A stretch of DNA of 8,971 bases, from positions 1-8,971 of the forward strand of contig DDZY01000094.1 of NCBI GenBank assembly GCA_002346525.1, written 5' to 3'. Origin of the DNA: Proteobacteria bacterium UBA2996. GTDB lineage: Bacteria; Pseudomonadota; Gammaproteobacteria; Arenicellales; UBA868. The notes beneath the pieces are model-generated. The model ran no database searches, was not told the DNA's origin, and saw nothing but the letters and a program-made list of their open reading frames with translations. This document shows positions 6,872-8,971 of the stretch, piece after piece. Numbering within the stretch: position 1 is the stretch's first letter; each line of letters opens with the position of its first letter. The position numbers were made by a program, and so were the translations under genes.

Positions 6872-7863
6872 GATCGCGATTCAGCCCTAGGATCCGCCGG
6901 GTCCTCGCTTTTTCGCTCCGTCTCCGCTCCGTCGGCGTATTTCGACAGAAACGCCTTCAAGCGGTCGAGATCGTTCTCGGTCAGGTTTGTATCATTGATC
7001 ACCAACTTAAAGCACTCACCCAGGATGCTTTCCCGATTTAGTGACGTCTCGTACGAGACGCCATAACAGCTCACCGGATGGGGAACTCCCTTAGGGTGAA
7101 CTACCCGCTCGGAAGAAAACTCGAAAAAGTCCTCCACCAGAATTTTCGTATTCTCCGAGACCAACACCTCGCCAGATTGAGCCTCCGACTCCAGTCGCGA
7201 CGCCACGTTGATCGCCCTGCCAATAGCGGTGTAGTCAAGTCGACTGGTGCTGCCGAAATTCCCTACGTTACAGAATCCCGTATTGATACCGACCCGGACG
7301 TTGAGATCAACTGGGAAGCCGAATTCGCGTCTGATGTAGGGTTGTAATGCGGCAATCCGAATTTGCATTTCTATCGCCATATCCAAGCAGTTCTTGGCAT
7401 CCTGAACTTCTCCCTCAGAATGGGGATCACCGAAGAAGATCATGATGGCATCCCCGATAAATTTATCGATCGTGCCGCCAAATTTCTCAGCGATGGCGCT
7501 CATCTCAGTGAGATAAAAACTCAGGAACTCACTGATCTCCTCGGCTTCTATTTGCTCAGAGATCGAAGTGAAGTCGGCGATATCAGAAAAAAAGATGGTG
7601 AGCTTTTTGCGCTCACTTTTCTTATGGATGTCCAACGAACCACTGAAAATCTGCTCGTACAATTGGACCGGCAAATATCGGGAGAGCTTTAAGGAGATGC
7701 CTTCGATTTTCTCCTTTTGAGCCTCGACCTCTTCGGTCGCCTGCCGCAACAACTCTTTCTGACGGTCCAGTTCGACCGCCATGGATTTCCTCAGTTTGGA
7801 CTCCAGAGAGAGTTTCTTGTTCTCTTTTTTGAGCTGCTTGATCTCCTGCTCTAGATCGCTCAT
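6868..7863 (-). CDS. class III adenylate cyclase, soluble, with N-terminal coiled coil
   Basis: The 331-residue protein makes cyclic AMP from ATP. Residues 1-60 are charged heptad-like sequence rich in Glu, Lys and Leu, a probable coiled coil for dimerisation; no membrane segment or known sensor domain precedes it. After the linker YLPVQLYEQIFSG (63-75) comes the catalytic domain at about 86-270. Metal-binding Asp94 lies in FFSDIADFTS and Asp138 in KFIGDAIMIFFG. The adenine-specifying pair is Lys134 and Asp210 (LDYTAIG), and the transition-state pair is Asn219 and Arg223 in GRAINVASRLE. All the catalytic residues I can place are present, so the enzyme should be active, and the Lys/Asp pair points to adenylate rather than guanylate. 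A further about 60 residues at the C-terminus are acidic and basic low-complexity sequence. The gene begins 2 nt after the GFA stop and shares a 4-nt overlap with tadA, so the three probably form one transcript. Confidence 0.93.
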   Translation of the reverse strand: MSDLEQEIKQLKKENKKLSLESKLRKSMAVELDRQKELLRQATEEVEAQKEKIEGISLKLSRYLPVQLYEQIFSGSLDIHKKSERKKLTIFFSDIADFTSISEQIEAEEISEFLSFYLTEMSAIAEKFGGTIDKFIGDAIMIFFGDPHSEGEVQDAKNCLDMAIEMQIRIAALQPYIRREFGFPVDLNVRVGINTGFCNVGNFGSTSRLDYTAIGRAINVASRLESEAQSGEVLVSENTKILVEDFFEFSSERVVHPKGVPHPVSCYGVSYETSLNRESILGECFKLVINDTNLTENDLDRLKAFLSKYADGAETERKSEDPADPRAESRS

Positions 7864-7865
7864 GA

Positions 7866-8312
7866 CTATCTCTGGTCAAGATTCTCCAGGAGTTCGCCGA
7901 TACGCTCGAGTGTGCCGTTATGCTCGTAGGATTCCCCGGACACGGAAACGGACCCCATACAAGACGCTTTGTTATAGGCGAACAACTCGACTTTTGGAGC
8001 GAACTCGTAATGCGTTTTTAGCATCCCCGCAGGCACATAAATCATTCCTTCGATCAGATCAGGTTGGGTATACAACTTGCAGCCGCAGTTAGGACAAGAG
8101 ACGACATGCAACAAATTCCCACTGCCCCCTTCATAGGAGTATGTGTTCACCTCACCCGTAATGCTGATGTCATCCGACGAGTAGGCGTAACCAAAAAATG
8201 AATTGCCGTGAAGCTTCTGGCAGTCACTACAGTGGCACACAAAGTGCATCATCGGGTCGTTTTCTAGACTGAACTCTACTGAACCGCACTGACAACTTTC
8301 TTTTATCGTCAT
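7866..8312 (-). CDS. GFA/CENP-V family zinc-binding protein
   Basis: The 148-residue product carries the full zinc-ligand set of the GFA (glutathione-dependent formaldehyde-activating) domain: Cys7 and Cys9 in SCQCGSVEF, Cys26, Cys28 and Cys31 in CHCSDC, and Cys73 and Cys76 in SCPNCGC, with an extra Cys78. The founding member was proposed to speed the reaction of glutathione with formaldehyde, but most small relatives have no proven reaction, so a function should not be assumed. I chose the ATG at 8312-8310 because GGAGG on 8323-8319 lies six nt before it; the ATG at 8318, two codons upstream, directly abuts that GGAGG with no spacing. The TAG stop is 2 nt before the adenylate cyclase ATG, implying co-transcription. 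It is the first intact gene after the decayed DUF1772 gene. Confidence 0.9.
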   Translation of the reverse strand: MTIKESCQCGSVEFSLENDPMMHFVCHCSDCQKLHGNSFFGYAYSSDDISITGEVNTYSYEGGSGNLLHVVSCPNCGCKLYTQPDLIEGMIYVPAGMLKTHYEFAPKVELFAYNKASCMGSVSVSGESYEHNGTLERIGELLENLDQR

Positions 8313-8318
8313 TTGCAT

Positions 8319-8323
8319 CCTCC
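8319..8323 (-). promoter_or_regulatory. ribosome-binding site GGAGG that decides the GFA start
   Basis: On the minus strand GGAGG is followed by ATGCAAATG. The first ATG (8318) has zero spacing and the second (8312) has six nt, the usual distance, so initiation at 8312 is favoured. Confidence 0.6.
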
Positions 8324-8366
8324 ACGCCTAAGGGTTTTGCCCGGGATCATCGACCGGGGCCACCCT

Positions 8367-8396
8367 ATCTTAGCGTTCACCCACTCATGCCGCCAA
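8367..8396 (-). promoter_or_regulatory. weak candidate promoter for the GFA-cyclase-tadA genes
   Basis: TTGGCG (8396-8391) and TAAGAT (8372-8367) on the minus strand each match four of six consensus bases with an 18-nt spacer. It lies inside the last codons of the decayed upstream gene and would give a leader of about 50 nt. The transcript may instead come through from guaA. This is a low-confidence guess. Confidence 0.2.
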
Positions 8397-8900
8397 TTAA
8401 GGGTGCGTTCAGGCTTAATGCAATCATAAAGGACACGCTCATAACCAAGGCAATTAGAGTGCGGATTCTATTGAATCAGGTCCAGCGGGCTTCAAATAGC
8501 ATACGTTGCCCACGCAGAGCGCTCGCATCCATGTCAGCGACATTCACGCCTTGGATCCGTTTGTTCAGCGGCAAATGAACAAAAACCGTAAGTCCCTATA
8601 CCCCCAGGAGATACACAAAACCAGTAACGATCACCAACGCCGTCTCAACCGAATAAGGTCCGAAGAATGTTGTGATCATGGTGCCGATAACCGAAATCAT
8701 CGACCCTATCCAGACGATCATGAAAATCGGCTGATTTTTTTGAATCACCTCATCGGCAACCTGAAACGCCCTGATGAATTTTTTGTCACAGAGCTTTGCC
8801 AGGCCAGGCATGACAATGACCGCATAGGTAAAGACAAACCCGGTGACCAAGGCACATAACAGTGTGGAGATCAGCAAAAGCCCGATAGAAAAGCCATCAT
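8377..8900 (-). pseudogene. DUF1772 (anthrone-oxygenase-like) membrane protein gene, broken by two nonsense codons and a frameshift
   Basis: The first open piece, from 8877, reads ALVTGFVFTYAVIVMPGLAK and so on to YLLGV, typical of DUF1772 proteins with several hydrophobic helices. It meets a TAG at 8598-8596. The same frame then continues with unmistakable family sequence: VFVHLPLNKRIQ, later MLFEARWT, a TGA at 8478-8476, and FNRIRTLIALVMSVSFMIAL, ending at a natural TGA on 8379-8377. At the 5' end the only ATG with a ribosome site (ATGATG at 8900-8895 right after GAGGAG) encodes MAFLSGF and then shifts out of frame; one extra T in the TTTT run at 8879-8876 would join it to LLISTLL. Restored length is about 174 residues, the family norm. 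It starts 22 nt after guaA. The family's biochemical role in bacteria is unsettled. The family match and broken state are clear; the exact number of lesions depends on the assumed start. Confidence 0.85.
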
Positions 8901-8922
8901 CTCCTCTGGCAGTTATAGGTCT

Positions 8923-8971
8923 TCACTCCCACTCAATCGTTGCCGGCGGCTTTCCTGAAATATCGTAAACC
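8923..8971 (-). CDS. guaA: GMP synthase (glutamine-hydrolysing), last codons only
   Basis: Sixteen codons read VYDISGKPPATIEWE and a TGA stop at 8925-8923. This is the near-invariant C-terminus of GuaA, the end of its dimerisation domain; the enzyme turns XMP into GMP with ATP and glutamine. The rest of the gene lies beyond the right edge of the window. The tail ends 22 nt before the ribosome-proximal ATG of the decayed DUF1772 gene on the same strand. Although very short, the string is distinctive enough for a firm call. Confidence 0.92.
   Translation of the reverse strand, partial: VYDISGKPPATIEWE

Noticed and set aside
8340..8359. CCCGG/CCGGG hairpin upstream of the GFA gene as a terminator
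   Set aside because: The stem is only five base pairs and no T-tract follows on either strand.
8387..8859. Plus-strand open frames of 63 and 117 codons over the right-hand region
   Set aside because: They are antisense to the DUF1772 sequence, whose family signature is clear on the minus strand; their own translations are not recognisable.

Overview
The window looks like ordinary chromosome from a moderate-GC proteobacterium, most likely a gammaproteobacterium. The support is a guaA tail and a tadA on the same strand a few genes apart (guaA and tadA are direct neighbours in Pseudomonas-type genomes), a fused three-subunit indolepyruvate:ferredoxin oxidoreductase of the proteobacterial type, and a GbdR/GlxA-type AraC regulator. 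The genus cannot be fixed from this sequence. I see no rRNA, tRNA, CRISPR array, insertion sequence or phage gene.

Left part (1-1579): the N-terminal third of a Gfo/Idh/MocA oxidoreductase leaves the window on the minus strand. It is divergent from a complete low-specificity L-threonine aldolase (ltaE) on the plus strand. The 192-base gap between them holds a cluster of CCGG-centred inverted and direct repeats that looks like an operator.

Middle part (1576-6392): a 1162-codon 2-oxoacid (indolepyruvate-like):ferredoxin oxidoreductase on the minus strand converges on ltaE, and the two stop codons share one TTAA. A 245-base intergenic region with two candidate operator structures separates it from a divergent AraC-family regulator carrying a DJ-1/PfpI-like sensor domain. 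The layout suggests an amino-acid or amine catabolism locus: aldolase, oxidative decarboxylation of a 2-oxoacid, and a small-molecule-responsive activator. The actual substrate is not shown by the sequence.

Right part (6365-8971): a minus-strand series reads guaA (3' end only), a decayed DUF1772 membrane-protein gene, a GFA/CENP-V-type zinc protein, a soluble class III adenylate cyclase with an N-terminal coiled coil, and tadA. The last three are packed tightly: 2 nt between the GFA gene and the cyclase gene, and a 4-nt GTGA overlap between the cyclase gene and tadA. The tadA 3' end overlaps the regulator gene by 28 nt tail to tail.

The clearest unusual item is the DUF1772 gene. Its family signature continues in one frame through a TAG and a TGA to a natural stop, and its best start is out of frame by one base in a T run. 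I read it as a recent pseudogene. I found no convincing undescribed system. The other points worth a second look are the two operator-like regions and the coupling of a cyclase to tadA.
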